Origin: Dipodascopsis uninucleata var. uninucleata
Taxonomy: Eukaryota; Ascomycota; Lipomycetes; Lipomycetales; Lipomycetaceae
Length of the DNA stretch: 64,000 bases
Assembly: GCA_030568195.1 (NCBI GenBank)
Contig: JAJLTO010000005.1
Span: forward strand, 124,001 to 188,000
Direction: 5' to 3'
The translations under genes and the position numbers were made by a program. Positions 1 through 10,688 of the stretch are shown in pieces. The notes under the pieces were generated by a model. It worked only from the letters and a program-made list of their open reading frames with translations, had not been told where the DNA came from and searched no databases. Position 1 is the first letter of the stretch. The number at the start of each line of letters is the position of its first letter.

Positions 1-304
1 GTGCAACGAAAATCATCTAGAATACCACTACCAAGGGCAGACTTACCTTGACAAAGATCAGGCAGGGTGTAAATACCTGGACATTCAGCTGAGATATATG
101 TTTTTGTAGAGAAGGATTGAGCAGCTTTACTTTTGCTGCAAAAAAGCCAAGTACGCAAATCATGACAACCTGAATAACGGCCTGGAAAGTCAGGAAGGCC
201 AGGTGAGAGTATGAAGGATGATCATGATCCTTAGCGACAGACACAGAAGAGCCATCCGGAGAACTGTCCAGCGACAGACGGTCAGCAAAGAAAGATGATT
301 CCAT
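1..304 (-). CDS. Auxin efflux carrier (AEC/Mem_trans) family membrane transporter, 5' end only
   Basis: This is the N-terminal part of a membrane transport protein of the fungal auxin-efflux-carrier family. The segment SHLAFLTFQAVIQVV, then LQKHISQLNVQVFTPCLIF, closely follows my memory of the start of yeast YBR287W, a putative ER transporter. I chose the ATG at 304 (protein starts MESSFFADRL) because the codons further upstream in frame offer only a non-ATG start. Coding runs from 304 down to 47, 86 codons. There an in-phase GTAAGT donor (complement of 41-46) begins an intron that leaves the window at its left edge. One amphipathic or membrane segment is visible at about residues 35-60. The rest of the gene lies outside the window. 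The family assignment is reasonably firm; the substrate is unknown. Confidence 0.72.
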
Positions 305-1850
305 TAGACGAAGATCCGGCAACAGTTAGAGTTGGGTTGAAAGCGCAAAATCCGCGAAGAAATACAAGAAGAAGAGGTGAATGAGCTCAGATCGTGCACC
401 GATGCATATAGCGCTGCAAGGTGATGATGAGGCAGTGTGAGATCTGGCAACTGGGGCAAACAGACAGACAGAGATTCGACTTCTGGACAGTGGCACGGCG
501 AAACAAAAATCGAGTAGGATTGAAGAGTTGGAAGCAAATATGATTTGCACAAGAAATGCGAGTCACGAAGGCGGCTATAGCGAGAAATCTGCGGGACTGT
601 CGGAATTATATTCCTTGACGCCGGGGGGCTAGTAAGAGCGCAGGCAACACTAAATACCACGTAAGCTGTACTAAAGATCCCAACAGCAAATATTACTGCG
701 TAATGTAAGCTCAAGGATAAATATATAGAAATATAATAAAAATATTATATGTATATACGTATATGTGTATGTATATATATGAGATCAGCAAGGTTGTTTA
801 ATTGTGAGTACTATTGCAGGTAACAAGAGAAGAGAACATTTTTGTGTTTAGCGGCGTCTTGATGACGACGCATTGGCGAAGTGGGAAAATAACGGGGATC
901 AACAGTACACTATTGTGTAAGGAACGAGGTTATTTAGACCCAATAGTCACTAATAGTCAGTTTTCGCCATTATGGAAAATCGTAACCTGTTATATTCTTA
1001 TTCTGCACTGTAATATGCACACGATAAATAATTAAGAGGATATTATTTTCTATAGATTGATTTTAGTTATATAAATTTCTGTTCCGTTCGCATTTTTATG
1101 TCATTATATATATCTATGGCAGGCGTATATCATGCGTGTGTATGTATGGAAACACACGACAGCGTACAGATCTGACATGCATGTGGACGTAATTCTGTGG
1201 ATTTAGTCGACATGTTTAGTATAGCTTCTTCGTGGCGATGTCTAACAGGTCAACATCATGTTGAAAAGCTTGGTGGCCCTCAGCAGTGAGTCTACGTAGG
1301 TGCCGATGCTATTTTAAGCGAGAGCTGGGAAACGCTTCGGTTTGGGAACTGACCGCTAATGTTCGCACAGCACAATCCAGCTTTAGCAGAAAACATATGA
1401 CGACGGACACGATTTATTGCGCGAGAAGTCGGATGCACAGAGGCATCGTGTGGCAGGAGCTCATCGAGAGCGAAGTAAGTTTTATGCTAGTGTTGAAAGT
1501 ATGTGAATGGCTTAACACTCGAATGGCATAGTCGAGAACAGCCATTATGGCGTATTTTCTTTTTTTCTGTTATCTTATTCGAAGACGACGATGCTAGCGA
1601 CGGAACTTCTTATTCTGTCTTGTTTTGTTTTCGGCCTTTATCTAGACCATTCAATTTACTGTATTTGATTTTTTTAGTTCTTTATTTTGCCAGTTACTTT
1701 TTCTTGTTTCGTTTTGCGAATGGCTCGCAAGCATGTGCCGTCGCACTTGGGGCTTCCAACAGAACTACGACTGCTTAATGGCGGACTTCCCATTTGTGGG
1801 CTGAAGCAGACACTCCGGTGCATTTGCACCTTCTGTCGCAGGGCCAGCGG
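305..1850. other. Gene-free stretch upstream of the AEC-family gene
   Basis: I see no supportable gene here. It should hold the promoter and 5' leader of the leftward AEC-family gene. At about 721-781 there is an AT-rich simple stretch of alternating TA/TG steps, and at about 1550-1700 a T-rich stretch. The open frames present are short, overlap on both strands and resemble no family I know. Confidence 0.5.
721..781. repeat. AT-rich alternating TA/TG simple sequence
   Basis: A run of about 60 bases made almost only of TATA, ATAT and TATG steps. It lies in the gene-free region upstream of the AEC-family gene. It could be promoter low-complexity DNA or a microsatellite remnant. Confidence 0.6.
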
Positions 1851-4350
1851 CACAGATGAGCAGTAGCAAGTAGACGCAGCGGCCAGGTACTGGCTGGTGG
1901 CTCCTAGTGTGCTGTGACATGTGGTTGGCGAGCCGTCCTACCAGCGTGGCGCCGGAGTCATGTTAATGGCCCGCAGGCATTGCATGATAAGCCAAGTCTC
2001 TGCAGGAAGGCGGCGACTAGTTCGTGCTTGTCCGTCTTTCGTGTAGCGCGTCGCGATGTAGGCATTAGGTGGATACGATTTCGTAGTAGGGATCTGTCGA
2101 TCTGTAGTCATGTGCCTGTCCATATCTCAATATCTATATGCCCAGATAAACCCGCACATTGCGGGCACATGCGTGCTGTGCTGCTAGCGCGTGCGATACT
2201 TCCTTAGGGGCTGTTACCGCAGACTGGACAGCCGTTGGTGGAAGTGAAGTGCTAGGCCCACGGCATGGATTGCCTCACGCAAGGCTGCGATCTACGGATG
2301 CTAATCAGCAGGAACAGTCTGGCTGCAGACCGGGGTAGTGTAGGTGCTATTCTGTATTCTCAGGAGCACCGCTGCCTGCGGGCCAGGATCGTGCGCTAGA
2401 GACGGCATGCTCACAGCCTTCACGTATGCCGCTACTGCGTGTGGTGGTCTGTCGGCAGGTCCAGCAGGTCCAGTAGATCCAGGCGATATACTAACGGGGC
2501 GCAAGGAAGGGGGCGCCGCCGACGATAGGATTTGGTGTATTAGTGTTTGATACTAGCCCAGGACCACTCATTGTTATTGTTACTGTTTGTCTTGTTTTAT
2601 TTTATTTTATTTTCTGGGCTAGTGCCACTTTATCGCAGTCCTAATATTACTAATGCTTATGTTAGGCTGCGTGCTTCTTGTGAGGTGCTTAGACTACGTG
2701 AGCTAGCAGTGCTGTCAATACTAGCAACGCAGCAGGCGCAACTGGTATTGCCACCGCGCCGATTTACTGCATCGCAGAGCTCTGATCGCAGCGCTTGTTT
2801 GCGTCTGCGTTAGCATTGCAGTGTGACTGAAAGGCGCAGATACTGCCCTGGCTTTGCGCAGCTATATAGCGGCACGCAGGCCAGCGCCGTAGTGGCATTT
2901 ATGCCAGAATGCGTTGCCGTGACTACGGCGAGGGCACCTGACGCTGGCTGCGGTGCTCTGCGCTATTCTACACTACACCCCAACGGACTGTGTGTCCAAA
3001 AACAGAACTTGGTGGCACTCTGAGTTTCAAACTCAGCACAGGAGTATAGCCCACAAAGGACACGTCTGCTGTCGCGCATGCGGGAACTTAATCCGCGCTC
3101 CTTCTCCGAGCACGCTAGTCGTCCAGGCACCGCCCAACCCCAGCCCACGCCTCACGTGCGACACAAAACCCTCGCACGCAGAGCGTCGTGTCTGCTAGCC
3201 GATCGCCGGCGCAGCCAGATCGCCTGGCGTTAGCCACTGCTGCTGGCTGGTGGCCGCGGCGCAGGTTTTCCGGGTAAATTAAGCTCGCTTCGTGACAGCG
3301 GCCAGCACTCCTATGGAGAGGCAGAGCGCGGCGCTACTTATTGGCTGTGCAGGCTGGAACTGTGCTGCGCACAGCGGGAGGGTACAGTACCCGGAGTTTT
3401 TGTTGGCTAAGTAAAAACTGGCCCGCTACGTCTCTGCGTGGCGCGGGGAAGTCATAACAGTACTGGAAATAGAATATAGAATATAAAATAAAAAATAAAA
3501 AACCAAGCACGCTGCCGTTATGCGAGAGCCCGCGCTTCGACACTTATCCGCGTATGGGAGAGAGGCGCGCGAGACGAAAACCACAACTCAGCTGTAGCAG
3601 TACGAGTGGACAGACTGAGCCAGCAGACAAGCGAAATCACTAAACGAGCAGAGCCAAATAAAGGAACAGTCAGAATACACGCTTCCTTCCATGCTGGATG
3701 TGTACGCGGCGCATACAGGACTCGCCGCCAGCGCCTGCGTGGACGCGCCCGACCAACAAATACCGGCGAAATGCTCGCCATACCCATAATACGCGAAAAC
3801 ACCCATGAACGGACCCATGAACGAGGGCCATACGCCTTCCCTAAAGCAAAAAGAAAGCCCAAATACAAATTAGGAAACAAAAAAACAATCTGTCCAGCCA
3901 TCTCAAGCGCACAGCAAAAGAATAGGGCTTGCAGCCCTGCTAGTTGTAGGGCTATTCCTCGCTGATACCCACAGTCAAACCACCGCATTTTAGCATGGCT
4001 AAGCGTACTTGTGCTCGACTAGCAATACTTAAATGTAGCCCTCTGCGCTCTAGCTCTCTAGCTGCGTGCGAGCACGCATCAGTGCATCTCTACACTACAT
4101 CTCGTATATCCACGGATGCGCTCTCCTCGCCATCGTGTTCCGCGTCTAGAGCAAAATCTAAAATGCAAATCCAGCCAGCCCGTCGCCTCTCCTCGTCTTC
4201 AGCCTGTCTCTCGTGCTCCGGCCCTCCACGCGCGGTGCGCTGCCCAGTCTACAATACTGCACGTCAAGCCTCCGTCAACGCAGGAACAGGAACACCCTCC
4301 GCCCACATCTGCTGACTCATCATTGACGCATGCAGGAGGGCTAGGGGCAG
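1850..4350. other. GC-rich gene-free island left of CYC8
   Basis: Over about 2.5 kb the sequence is visibly richer in G+C and CpG than the AT-rich DNA around it; by eye it is about half G+C or more around 2.7-3.3 kb. Words such as GCTAGC, GCAGC and GCGC recur. A 12-base word (CTGGCTGGTGGC) occurs at 1890-1901 and again at 3243-3254, and three imperfect copies of a 9-base unit lie at about 2455-2480. Open frames up to 156 codons (complement of 3518-3988, ATG start) overlap others on the opposite strand and show no domain, so I read them as a by-product of few stop codons. The role is unknown: noncoding RNA, distal promoter of CYC8, or acquired DNA are all possible. Confidence 0.5.
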
Positions 4351-4379
4351 AGCGTGCTTCACCAGCGCCAGACACGCAA

Positions 4380-4620
4380 ATAAACGACAGCAAATATGAA
4401 GGCGGGGTAAGGGTAAAGAGAGGATAAAGAGGAAAGGAAGAACGCAAGAAAATTAAAAATATTTTAAGAGAAGCAAAAAGCAACGTTCCCACAAGAGTAT
4501 ATTAAGCACAAAATAAAAGCAAAAACTACCCAAAAGCCAAAAGGGAAGAGAAACGAAAAAAAGAAACGAAAGAAGACAAAAAGCCAAAAAAAGCAAGACA
4601 CTTACAGGAAAAAAGAAACG
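4380..4620. other. Polypurine (A/G-rich) tract on the + strand
   Basis: About 240 bases of mostly A and G on the top strand, so pyrimidine-rich on the bottom strand. It ends about 115 bases before a pyrimidine-rich tract of similar size on the top strand. In this window C/T-rich tracts precede genes (see 4735-4935, 21040-21095 and 60588-60692). The purine tract could therefore be the equivalent element of a leftward transcript. That is inference. Confidence 0.5.
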
Positions 4621-4734
4621 TTATTGCCTAACGCACGAGCCATCTCGGAGTGGAGGCTTCACTTTCTGGTCTCTTCATACCTCTAGCTGGCAGCGCTGCT
4701 GCCATTTCGTGGGTGTTCAGGAATCTATTGTAGT

Positions 4735-4935
4735 CGTTTCTTTTTCTCTTGCTGCAGTTTAGTTTAGTGTTTTATATTACCTTATATATTATACTTGCTT
4801 TTTTTGGTTGTTATTTTATTTTATTTTACTTTTGCTTTTTATTTTTCGTTTCGCTCTTCCCTTCCGTTTCCTACCCTTCCCGTTTCTTTCTTTTTCCTTC
4901 CCTGCCAGTTTACGTTCCTTCCTTTCTTCCTCTCT
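4735..4935 (+). promoter_or_regulatory. Pyrimidine-rich tract, possible CYC8 promoter/initiation region
   Basis: About 200 bases dominated by T and C, with TATA-like text at about 4785-4793 (TTATATATT). C/T-rich blocks next to transcription starts are usual in fungal promoters. If this is the CYC8 initiation region, the transcript would have a leader of about 1.6 kb. Confidence 0.35.
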
Positions 4936-6568
4936 GCCCCGTACGCAGAGCAATCCAATCTCGTCCGCGCCTGCCTCCGCAGCTACCATCGCCTATTCCT
5001 GTTGTTTTGCATTTCCCCTAATTTATTGCGCTTGCCTTTGCGGCCATCCTGTTCTTGCTTCGCCTACTTGCCGTCAGCTACGTTTCGGCCTTCTTTAAGC
5101 TTCATACAGTAGTCGATCACCAAATTTTTAGGCGTCGGCCTCAGTGTTTTTCTGCTCACTCTCAGCAAGCGCCTGCGGTTCGCGCTTCCCGAGCCTGCAC
5201 GAATATTCCCCACTGCCTCTGACTTCTGTTGCAGCCAGTTCAACTGCCGCCGTTGCTTACATCGTCGGTCGCCTGACAGGTAAGCCTTTTTTTGTTTGTG
5301 TTCTGCGCGGCATTTCCGCCTACCTCTTCCTCCGATCTGCCTCTGTACCTGTTGAGCCCTGCTCTGCTGCTGCCCTGTTTTCTCCAGCCTGTGTCTGGGG
5401 TTTGTGCGTGCATATGTTTTTCTTCAGAATCCTCGGATTGAGTGTTCTATGACCCGTTCAGGTACGGTTGCTGTTGACTATGTTTTTGCTCTGGCCATTT
5501 AAGGTATCGCGGGTGGTTGGCTACATGTGTACCTGTGGTACGGCTACTACATCGTTCTTTGTACGATCGTCAACGCTTTTATCTTCTCTTTCCTTTTCTA
5601 TCACGGCTTGCTGCTAAGCACTACTGGATTCGACTGTTTACGATGAATTGCGAATGGATGATTCATTTTGGTTCCACAGTGTGATTTCGACTAGCTTGAC
5701 AAGTTCGTCTGCTGTTGCGTTGTATCATTCTTACTTTCCTGATTATTTGAACAGCTATTATTTCAAAGACCTGTCCTTCTGATTATGCTACCACTTGAAT
5801 TTCTGCTACTCTGATCGATCAATGCATTCATGTCTTCTATGTCTACAGTATGGCAGCTGGTCCCCAGTGTACGCATCTACTCGACTGCAGGATATCAATA
5901 CCTGCTGGATACAAAAAAAAGTCTTGTGCTTTTGTGATGACGTATTCTCGTCGGGGTCGTGGTATTTTTAATCCTTTTGCTGCGTCTTCACACATAATAT
6001 TGTGTTCTAAAGATCAAATATTTCGACGATTCATCTATATCTCTAACCCAGAGTGCTTTTCCTAATGTTTCTGAAAGGAAGTCAAAGCGCAATGTTTCGA
6101 GGCTAGCAGATGAACATGATCATATAGATACAAGCAGAGCTGGAAAAGGGCCTTAAAAAGATGTTATAGACAGAAGCTGTTCTTGATTTTTTTGTTATTG
6201 TGCTTCGATTCTAACGTTTTCTTGCAGATTGGCTCAAAGCTCAACTGATATTACAGAGTCTTGCTTGCTATTTATATTATAGTCGGTTATATTATACGTT
6301 TCTCGCCGTGGCAATTGCTCTTTGTTTGTAAATATCTGACGGTCACGACGGTGTCAGGTAAAAATAAATAGACTTCCGAGGTGTTGGGTCATTAGAGTAT
6401 CCTGAGAACGCCGACGGTCACGAAATTTAGGTCTGAGCAAGCAACTTCAGCCTCAATTGCAATATATCAACAACAATAACAAGAAACATCAATTTCAGCT
6501 CCAATATCATCAGCAAGAAGCACAGCTGAAGCTGACTACACAATCTCGAATACTCTGAAGAAGTATTG
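4936..6568 (+). other. Long leader/upstream region of CYC8
   Basis: There is no supportable gene in these 1.6 kb. The last 120 bases before the CYC8 start are rich in CAA/CAG and AAC. Read from 6445 to 6555 they would encode 37 residues, ten of them glutamine, before a stop. That frame has no ATG and is not the CYC8 frame. A GTAAGC at about 5280 could be a leader-intron donor, but I cannot pair it with confidence. Several short ATG frames exist, such as 5850-6065. Confidence 0.4.
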
Positions 6569-9448
6569 ATGCCCATGCAGTTACAACAGAGAGTCGCTGG
6601 CCCTGGTGGTCCTGGCGGTCCTGGCGCTGCTGATCATGTGGCTGCACCTGTACAAGTTGCTGGTCCGCCGGTAGCTGGCGCTAATGGTACTGTCGGTCCA
6701 CCAGGTACATCTGCTCCCCCAGAAGAGCAAGCAAATGGTGCTTCTGGTGCTTATGCTAAGCTCCAAGCTGTCAACGAGCAGGCTTGGATGTCTATCGGCA
6801 ACATCGCAGACATGATGGGTGATCACGACATGGCCATGCATGCATACGAAGCTGTTTTGCGCCATAATCGTTATTCTATTTCTGCTATGAGTGCAATCGC
6901 CAACATTCTCAGATCAAAAGAACAGTTTGCACGTGCGGTTGAGTTCTACCAATCTATTCTCACATTCTCTGCCGAGTCTGGTGAAACTTGGGGTGCTCTT
7001 GGACACTGTTATCTTATGATGGACGATCTACAGAAGGCCTATTCCGCTTATCAACAGGCTCTTTACCATTTGCGCGATCCCAAGGAGCCTAAGCTCTGGT
7101 ATGGTATTGGTATCTTGTACGATCGTTATGGTTCGCTTGAGTATGCTGAAGAAGCGTTTACACAGGTCATGGAGATGGATCCTAAATTTGAGAAAGCTAA
7201 CGAGATCTACTTCCGCCTCGGAATCATATATAAGCAACAAATGAAACATGATCTTAGTCTTCAGTGCTTTAAGTATATTCTGCACAATCCACCTCGTCCT
7301 TTAACCGAGATCGACATTTGGTTCCAAATTGGACACGTTTATGAGCAGCGCAAAGACTATAAGTCGGCCAAGGAGGCTTATGAGCGTGTCTTGATGGAGG
7401 ATCCTAACCATGCTAAGGTTCTGCAGCAGTTGGGTTGGCTTTACCATCAACAGAACTCATCGTTTGCCAATCAAGATTTGGCTATTTCTTATCTCACAAA
7501 GTCACTTGAAGCTGACGGAACCGATGCTCAGAGTTGGTATCTTCTTGGTCGATGTTACATGACTCAGCAAAAGTATAACAAAGCATACGAGGCGTATCAA
7601 CAAGCTGTCTATCGTGATGGACGTAATCCTACTTTCTGGTGCTCAATTGGTGTGCTTTATTACCAAATTAACCAATACCGCGATGCGCTTGATGCTTATT
7701 CACGGGCAATTCGTCTCAATCCTTATATCTCCGAAGTTTGGTACGATCTTGGCACTCTTTACGAGTCTTGCAACAATCAGCTCTCGGATGCTCTCGATGC
7801 TTACCAACGTGCTGCTGAATTAGATCCTACAAACACTCATATTCAAACCAGGCTTGAGCAGCTACGGAATCCACAGAATCAGCAGCAGGCCCAACAGCAG
7901 GCCCAACAGCAAGGTAATGGTGTGCCTCGTCCATATGATCCTCAGGCGTATCAGAGTGCACCGCCTGGTCCTCCTGCTCCACGCTGGAATGCTCCTCCAC
8001 CAACAGTCAACGGCCAGATGCCACCTGGTCAATCAGGTGCTCCTGGTGGTGGGCCACCACTACCACTTGGGCAATCTTCCGCAGCACCACCACCTCCTCC
8101 ACCTGGTCCTGGTGGTCGACCTTTGACTATTGCCCCTCCAAACCCATTAAATCATCAGGGTCCTTTAGGTCAGCAGCAGATGCCTCCTGCTCAGATGGGT
8201 CCTCCACCTCCACCTGGACAGGCAATGTCTGGTCCCCAGGGTCCTCATTCAAACAATATGCTACCACCACAGCAACAATCTCAACACCTTCCTCAGCCAC
8301 ACCAACCTCCAATGCCAGACTACCAGCATCATCACCAGGCTTCACAGTCTATTCCATCACCTCAACCACAACAACAGCCGCCATCGCATCATGGTCAGCA
8401 GTATCAACCACAAATTCACCAATCGTATCACCCTATGGAAGTAGATGAAGCGCGTCATGGTCCTAAGCGACATCGTGAATGGGAAGATGATGCTGGTAAC
8501 GAGAGCAAGAAGCTTGATGCTGGCCGCGATAAAGATCGAAATGAAGAAACTAAAATTCCTGGTGTGGCCTCCATGTATGAGCGCGGGCCGGCATCTGGAA
8601 ACAATACCACCCTACCACCGGTACATACTTCTAGTGGTCCTCTTGCGAATTCTTCTGGGCAGCAACAGCAGTCATCGTCACAGACTGTCTTACCTCCGCC
8701 TCCTTCGTCGTCTGGGATGTCTACACCTTCTGTCACATCCGTTCCTGATACTTCAGCGTCTGTTACTGTTATAAACTCTGTTCCTGCTCCTTCTCCGGTT
8801 ACCGCTGGTCCAGTATCTCCGCGACCAGAAGCATCATCAAGATCTGATTCTCTAGAAGAAGTTAAAAAGGAGAAGCCAAGGTCTCCGGAGCGCGAGAGAG
8901 CTAGTTGGCTCGCAAGTGTGACTGAAACAAAAGAAGAGCAATCATCGTCCAATGCAGACGCACCTACTACTTCATCGTCAGTTCAAGATAAGCCTTCATC
9001 TTCAACTCCAACAGCTGTTGATCCATCTTCTGTTCCCGTGAGTAATGGTTCTCCGACGACAAGTATTATTGACAAGGTGTCTAGTCCAGTATCAACGCCA
9101 GCTCGAGCTCCAGCTTCCACGTCAGCTAGCCCAGTTCCTCCTGCCTCATCATCTATTGCATCTGTGTCTTCCATAGTTACAGCTGCTCCTACTTCCATAG
9201 CCGATATATCTCCAATCTCTGTTTCTTCTTCGGCGCTTCCTGTAACTACTACTGCACCATCGTCACCTAAAGTTAGCGCACTAGCAAAGTCACCACCTGT
9301 TACAAGTCGGCCTACTTCTCCAAAGTCGAAATCACCGAAGGAGTTATCTGTAAAGCCTGTAGAGGAGGTACCTCAGCGAAAGGTGCAGGAAGATGAAGAT
9401 TATGATGATGAAGAGGAGGATGAAAATGAGGACAAGGAACACAAATGA
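6569..9448 (+). CDS. CYC8: General transcriptional corepressor Cyc8/Ssn6
   Basis: This is Cyc8 (Ssn6), the TPR adaptor of the Cyc8-Tup1 corepressor that DNA-binding repressors recruit in the nucleus. The 959-residue protein has a short Gly/Pro-rich N-terminus. About ten TPR motifs cover roughly residues 70-432, with family blocks such as LWYGIGILYDRYGSLEYAEE and FWCSIGVLYYQINQYRDAL. A long Pro/Gln/His-rich then Ser/Thr/Pro-rich low-complexity part follows, ending in an acidic tail (DEDYDDEEEDENEDKEHK). The start is the ATG at 6569; a TTG just before it is not needed and the frame closes upstream without another ATG. The yeast protein has a Gln-rich N-terminus that this one lacks, although Gln-like codons lie just upstream in another frame. 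Identification is firm. The large gene-free region before it suits a heavily regulated master regulator. Confidence 0.96.
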   Translation: MPMQLQQRVAGPGGPGGPGAADHVAAPVQVAGPPVAGANGTVGPPGTSAPPEEQANGASGAYAKLQAVNEQAWMSIGNIADMMGDHDMAMHAYEAVLRHNRYSISAMSAIANILRSKEQFARAVEFYQSILTFSAESGETWGALGHCYLMMDDLQKAYSAYQQALYHLRDPKEPKLWYGIGILYDRYGSLEYAEEAFTQVMEMDPKFEKANEIYFRLGIIYKQQMKHDLSLQCFKYILHNPPRPLTEIDIWFQIGHVYEQRKDYKSAKEAYERVLMEDPNHAKVLQQLGWLYHQQNSSFANQDLAISYLTKSLEADGTDAQSWYLLGRCYMTQQKYNKAYEAYQQAVYRDGRNPTFWCSIGVLYYQINQYRDALDAYSRAIRLNPYISEVWYDLGTLYESCNNQLSDALDAYQRAAELDPTNTHIQTRLEQLRNPQNQQQAQQQAQQQGNGVPRPYDPQAYQSAPPGPPAPRWNAPPPTVNGQMPPGQSGAPGGGPPLPLGQSSAAPPPPPPGPGGRPLTIAPPNPLNHQGPLGQQQMPPAQMGPPPPPGQAMSGPQGPHSNNMLPPQQQSQHLPQPHQPPMPDYQHHHQASQSIPSPQPQQQPPSHHGQQYQPQIHQSYHPMEVDEARHGPKRHREWEDDAGNESKKLDAGRDKDRNEETKIPGVASMYERGPASGNNTTLPPVHTSSGPLANSSGQQQQSSSQTVLPPPPSSSGMSTPSVTSVPDTSASVTVINSVPAPSPVTAGPVSPRPEASSRSDSLEEVKKEKPRSPERERASWLASVTETKEEQSSSNADAPTTSSSVQDKPSSSTPTAVDPSSVPVSNGSPTTSIIDKVSSPVSTPARAPASTSASPVPPASSSIASVSSIVTAAPTSIADISPISVSSSALPVTTTAPSSPKVSALAKSPPVTSRPTSPKSKSPKELSVKPVEEVPQRKVQEDEDYDDEEEDENEDKEHK

Positions 9449-9875
9449 TTTGTTAACTATAAAGATCGTATTAATATCTTTGTTTTGTCTTTCATGTACT
9501 ACTTGTCATTATTACAATATTGCCACTACTATTACTCTATAAGATTATTTTATATTATGTTGTTATTTGTGTTCTTTACTCTGCGTTGTTATGTTGAAAT
9601 TATTGATTAAAATAGCTTGTTATGATATTTACCTGTTACTCTAACGCACTTCTCTCCCTACTTTGATATTTATCTCTGAGTTAAATTCTACTATTAAACG
9701 ATCATCGTCTCATCGTTGAAATAAGATCGTACTCGGATATGTTATTTGTCTCGTCTAGTTTATGTGTGTTATGTGCGATTGAAGTGTGTCAGTAGGTGTT
9801 AAAATATGTATATGTAAAGTAGAAAAATGTATGTATTCAAGTATATGTATGTTTTTACTCTCGAGGATGTTATGT
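9449..9875. other. Convergent intergenic region CYC8 / PNPOx-like gene
   Basis: AT-rich sequence between two converging stop codons. It should hold both 3' ends. I see no gene or repeat in it. Confidence 0.6.
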
Positions 9876-10688
9876 TCATGGAGCAAACTGCTCAAATGTC
9901 CAGACATACTCTTCTGTGTTTACAAATTTGAGCCTTTGTCCTACGCCTTTCACATTAACGTAGTCTACCTCACTGGGATTGAGAATAAGGAGGACAAAGT
10001 TGCTTTGTCCCTCTTTGATATCGTCAGCATTAGGCGATGTCTTCTGCTCAATGGTATCCAGCAGTTCTGCAGTCTCGTCCGTCAGCTGTCTTCCAGGAGC
10101 TGGTTTACAGAATGACAGCTTCATGGCGGGTGACAGCTCCTCCCAGGAACTATTGAAGGCCTCCGCTAACTCATTACTAGCTTCTTGTAATGGCTCCATC
10201 ACAGTTGAAGTCCTGTCTTCTAGCATTACTTTGTTGGTCGATCTATCTAGATAAAGCATTCTAACAGTACCAGAGAATCTGAATTGGGTCATGGATGCAG
10301 GAAAGTAGAAGCAGGCTTCAAAAACAGGTTTGTTTGTAAGCTGATCCATTTTAGCCATCCTGCGGTCTGTTGTTACTTTAAGAAGACCAGAATTGTTATT
10401 TCCGAGGAATCCTCTAAACATGCAAGTTCTTGCTCGAGGAAAGCCGGTCTCGTCTACAGTTGCTAGTGTAAAAGGATATGAGCCGATTCGATTAGTATCT
10501 CCCTGCGACTGACTCTCAGCTGTAGCACTTCTATTGAAGAATGATAGCCATAAAGGAGGCATCACATCGAGGTTGTGAGCAGCTGGTGGTGCTCGTCGAC
10601 CGTTATTGGTATGCATTGCTGGATGCGTCACTTCACCTAAGTCGTCATCGTGAGAGTGTGAATGTGAATGTGAGTGAGAGCCATTCAT
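9876..10688 (-). CDS. FMN-binding pyridoxamine-phosphate-oxidase-like protein (Alr4036 type)
   Basis: A 270-residue protein of the pyridoxamine 5'-phosphate oxidase-like split-barrel family, the Alr4036/Pyridox_oxase_2 type that includes yeast YLR456W and YPR172W. Visible family blocks are WLSFFNRS, a strand with PRARTCMFRGFL, then FEACFYFPASMTQFRFSG, and the C-terminal half with a WEELSPAMKLSFCKPAPG segment that usually forms part of the flavin/substrate site. Such proteins are predicted to bind FMN. A role in vitamin B6 metabolism is assumed by homology and not shown for most members. The N-terminus carries a short Ser-His repeat (residues 4-13), unusual and possibly metal-binding. The start is the ATG at 10688. 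It converges with CYC8 and diverges from the orphan gene at 11168. Confidence 0.85.
   Translation of the reverse strand: MNGSHSHSHSHSHDDDLGEVTHPAMHTNNGRRAPPAAHNLDVMPPLWLSFFNRSATAESQSQGDTNRIGSYPFTLATVDETGFPRARTCMFRGFLGNNNSGLLKVTTDRRMAKMDQLTNKPVFEACFYFPASMTQFRFSGTVRMLYLDRSTNKVMLEDRTSTVMEPLQEASNELAEAFNSSWEELSPAMKLSFCKPAPGRQLTDETAELLDTIEQKTSPNADDIKEGQSNFVLLILNPSEVDYVNVKGVGQRLKFVNTEEYVWTFEQFAP

Noticed and set aside
304-714. 136-codon minus-strand frame upstream of the AEC-family gene
   Set aside because: It opens only with a non-ATG codon, overlaps the leader of the real gene, and looks random in composition.
2848-2870. Text GCTTTGCGCAG resembling the 5' end of U4 snRNA
   Set aside because: The match stops after 11 bases; the rest of the U4 5' domain is absent.
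3518-3988. 156-codon minus-strand frame with ATG in the first GC-rich island
   Set aside because: It overlaps a 119-codon frame on the other strand, has no recognisable domain, and few stop codons are expected in GC-rich DNA.
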